From assembly GCA_002375995.1 (NCBI GenBank), contig DFNI01000013.1, positions 30,952 through 94,951 of the forward strand: 64,000 nucleotides of DNA, written 5' to 3'. The position numbers and the translations under genes are program-made. The notes under the pieces are model-generated. The model was not told where the DNA came from and ran no database searches. It was given only the letters and a program-made list of their open reading frames with translations. Position 1 is the stretch's first letter, and every line of letters begins with the position of its first letter. Below, in pieces: positions 62,509 to 64,000 of this stretch. This stretch comes from Acetothermia bacterium UBA3571 (lineage in GTDB: Bacteria > Bipolaricaulota > Bipolaricaulia > Bipolaricaulales > Bipolaricaulaceae).

Positions 62509-63000
62509 ATGGCCGCGTGTCTCTGGGAGCTCGAGACCTTGATGGGCCCGAAGCTCACCGACTCCGTGTTGCAGCAGGCCGGGGCCAACGGGGGCGCCTC
62601 CTTCGCCAGGGGACTCGTGGGAGAAACCCTTCCCCAAGGAGGAGAGCAGGTCCTGCGGGATTGTCTCGCCGCCTATCAGGCTGCCGGGTTGGGCCGCCTC
62701 GAGACCGAGGCCTTGGAGTGGCCCATCGGCCGGGCTCTCATCCGCGGACACGACACGTTCGAGTCGTGAATGGCCCTCCACCACGGGAGGGATACGAAAG
62801 CTCCCGTCTGTGCCTATACCGCCGGGGTGTCGGTGGGGTTCGTGAACGCCATCGCCGGACGTCACGACGTGGTATGCATCGAACGGGCTTGCCAAGCTCA
62901 AGGGGCCGAGGCTTATTTGTTCGAACTCCTCCCCGCCGAGGCCGCCGACGATGTCCAGAGCGTAGAGGTTCCCCCGATGATACGGGTCTGGGACGTGTAA
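62509..63000 (+). pseudogene. V4R-domain sensor protein interrupted by an in-frame TGA
   Basis: Two open frames in the same phase are separated by a single TGA (62767-62769). The first reads MAACLWELETLMGPKLTDSV and on to GHDTFES; the second MALHHGRDTKAPVCAYTAGV and on to CIERACQAQGAEAYLFELLP. Together they form one V4R (4-vinyl reductase-type, small-molecule binding) domain, with the conserved Pro-Val-Cys and Glu-x-x-Cys-x-x-x-Gly. TGG to TGA at this site would explain it. No SD before 62509. Upstream of kinase remnants, so it was probably the sensor of a two-component system. Confidence 0.7.
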
Positions 63001-63147
63001 TAGGCCAACACCTCGTGACTTCCCTTAGAGGCTCAGATCACCGTCACCCCGTCCAAGAGCACCCCGGAAAAGCGGGGGCTCATAGGGAAGACACAATCCC
63101 AGTTCCCTCAGCCTTTCCATCGGGGCCTCCCTCCCATGTAGTGCCAC

Positions 63148-63480
63148 TGCCGCCTCTATCCCAACACCAGGAATTCCTCAATGGTGGCCACCTCTCCTAG
63201 ACAGGGGGTAGAGCTCGAGATCACCGACGACGGACGCGGGTTCGACCCCGCGGAGGTTGGAGTGGGAATGGGCCTTGTCAACATGCGGGAGCGGGCCTCC
63301 TCCCTGAGCGGGGAGTTTTCCGTCTCCTCGGCCCCGGGGGAGGGGAGTAGTACCCTTGAGGTGAGCCATGGACGAAATAAGGGTCATGATCGCGGACAAT
63401 CATACGGTGGTACGGAAGGGGATCCGGGCGCTGCTTGCCACCGAGCCCGGCATCCGGGTGGTGGGCGAGGCGCGGGATAG
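63148..63480 (+). pseudogene. Histidine kinase remnant (HATPase C-terminal part)
   Basis: From 63181 the frame reads VELEITDDGRGFDPAEVGVG and MGLVNMRERASSLSGEFSVS, the N-, G1- and G2-box region of NarX/DesK-type kinases. The expected N-box helix upstream is seen only in another frame (EFLNGGHLS before a stop at about 63180). The dimerisation/His helix is not recognisable, and 63001-63150 contains no intact frame. The frame runs past the expected end into the regulator gene. Confidence 0.65.
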
Positions 63481-64000
63481 CGAGGACGCCCTGCACAAGG
63501 TCCTGGCCCTGAAGCCGGACGTGATCCTCATGGATCTCGTGATGCCCAAGCTGGACGGGGTTCAGGCCACCCCGGAGGATCTGGGAGAAGCTCCCCGAGG
63601 CTAAGATCCTGATCCTAACCAGCTTAGCCGAGGACAAACGGATCTTCGCGGCCATCGAGGCCGGGGCCTTGGGGTACCTGCTCAAGGATTCCTCCCCCGA
63701 GGATTTGATTCGGGCCATCCGGGAGGTGGCCCGGGGCGAGTCCTCCCTCCACCCCAAAGTGGCCCAACGGCTGATCGGCCGCCTCCGGGGCGGTGGAGCG
63801 TCGGAAAAGGAGGAGCTGAGCGAGAGGGAGCTCGCGGTGCTCCGGCTCATCGCCCGGGAGCTTTCCATCAGCGAGCCCACCGTGCGGCCCATGTGAGCAA
63901 CATCCTCTGCAAGCTCGGCCTCAAGAGCTGCACCCAGGCGGCTCTCTACGCCATCGAGACGGGCCTGGCCTCCCTAAGCATCTCTGAAAGCGCGCGCCGG
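63368..64000 (+). pseudogene. NarL/LuxR-family response regulator, frameshifted (3' end at window edge)
   Basis: Receiver: IRVMIADNHTVVRKGIRALL and DVILMDLVMPKLDGVQAT in one frame. After the CCCC at about 63574-63577 it continues (RIWEKLPEAKILILTSLAED, GYLLKDSSPEDLIRAI) in another, which implies one extra base. The LuxR-type HTH (LSERELAVLRLIARELSISE) lacks about eight residues present in relatives. Another one-base loss near 63890 shifts VSNILCKLGLKSCTQAALYA out of frame. Three lesions in 630 bases indicate decay, unless the contig end is low quality. Confidence 0.75.

Noticed and set aside
62767..62769. Selenocysteine codon in the V4R protein
   Set aside because: No SECIS-like hairpin is evident just after the TGA, the site is not a conserved Cys position, and neighbouring genes carry further lesions, so a nonsense change is simpler.

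Overview
The window is a GC-rich, densely packed bacterial chromosome segment, probably from an anaerobic thermophile or hyperthermophile. Reverse gyrase (7651-11058), an EndoQ-type repair nuclease, folate-branch Wood-Ljungdahl genes (formate-THF ligase, MetVF), an oxygen-sensitive-type [NiFe] hydrogenase and nickel uptake all fit an H2-using acetogen-like lifestyle. LCP and Asp23/AmaP proteins with a 23S-5S unit lacking 16S fit a deep lineage such as Bipolaricaulota (Acetothermia/OP1). That placement is an inference from gene content, not a phylogeny.

Layout. 1-5.0 kb (minus): [NiFe] hydrogenase small and large subunits, metV, metF and fhs in one tight operon, divergent from proS. 5.2-12.2 kb (plus): proS, xthA, reverse gyrase, hrcA. 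12.1-16.7 kb (minus): amino-acid ABC transporter, argF and a flavin reductase. 16.8-22.1 kb (plus): a secreted Gly/Lys-tailed protein, then an aconitase/isopropylmalate-isomerase-like and isocitrate-type dehydrogenase cluster with two small subunits and a decayed toxin-antitoxin pair. 22.1-29.8 kb: cysteine-rich DUF4384-like protein, NfeD protease, 5S and 23S rRNA (minus), rsfS, LCP protein and two small proteins. 29.9-32.1 kb: hypF. 32.2-46.9 kb: two peptide/nickel-type ABC systems, one without ATPases and one with tandemly duplicated binding proteins, separated by a PLP enzyme and EndoQ. 47.0-49.9 kb (minus): nikR and a nikMNQO ECF transporter with a clear palindromic operator. 50.1-56.4 kb: tRNA-Pro, dnaX-ybaB-recR (minus), and a yjbQ-efp-asp23-asp23-amaP-nusB-pfkB operon (plus). 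56.4-62.0 kb (minus): WD40 protein, tldE/tldD, comEC. 62.06-62.43 kb: tmRNA. 62.5-64.0 kb: a V4R sensor, histidine kinase and NarL-type regulator, all broken.

How it fits together. Nickel import (nikMNQO under NikR) and HypF (CN ligand synthesis) serve the hydrogenase. The hydrogenase is encoded in a run of overlapping or nearly abutting genes with methylene-THF reductase, and has no signal peptide and no membrane partner. The simplest reading is a cytosolic complex that passes H2 electrons directly to MetVF. The large subunit ends at its second Ni-binding motif, so no endopeptidase step is needed. This is the best candidate in the window for an undescribed system.

A second global feature is the spacing of -10 boxes: at least eight genes (reverse gyrase, nfeD, LCP, a small membrane protein, hypF, endoQ, nikR, comEC) have a -10 element about 5-10 bases before the start codon and no Shine-Dalgarno sequence. 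This suggests frequent leaderless mRNAs beside ordinary SD-led operons.
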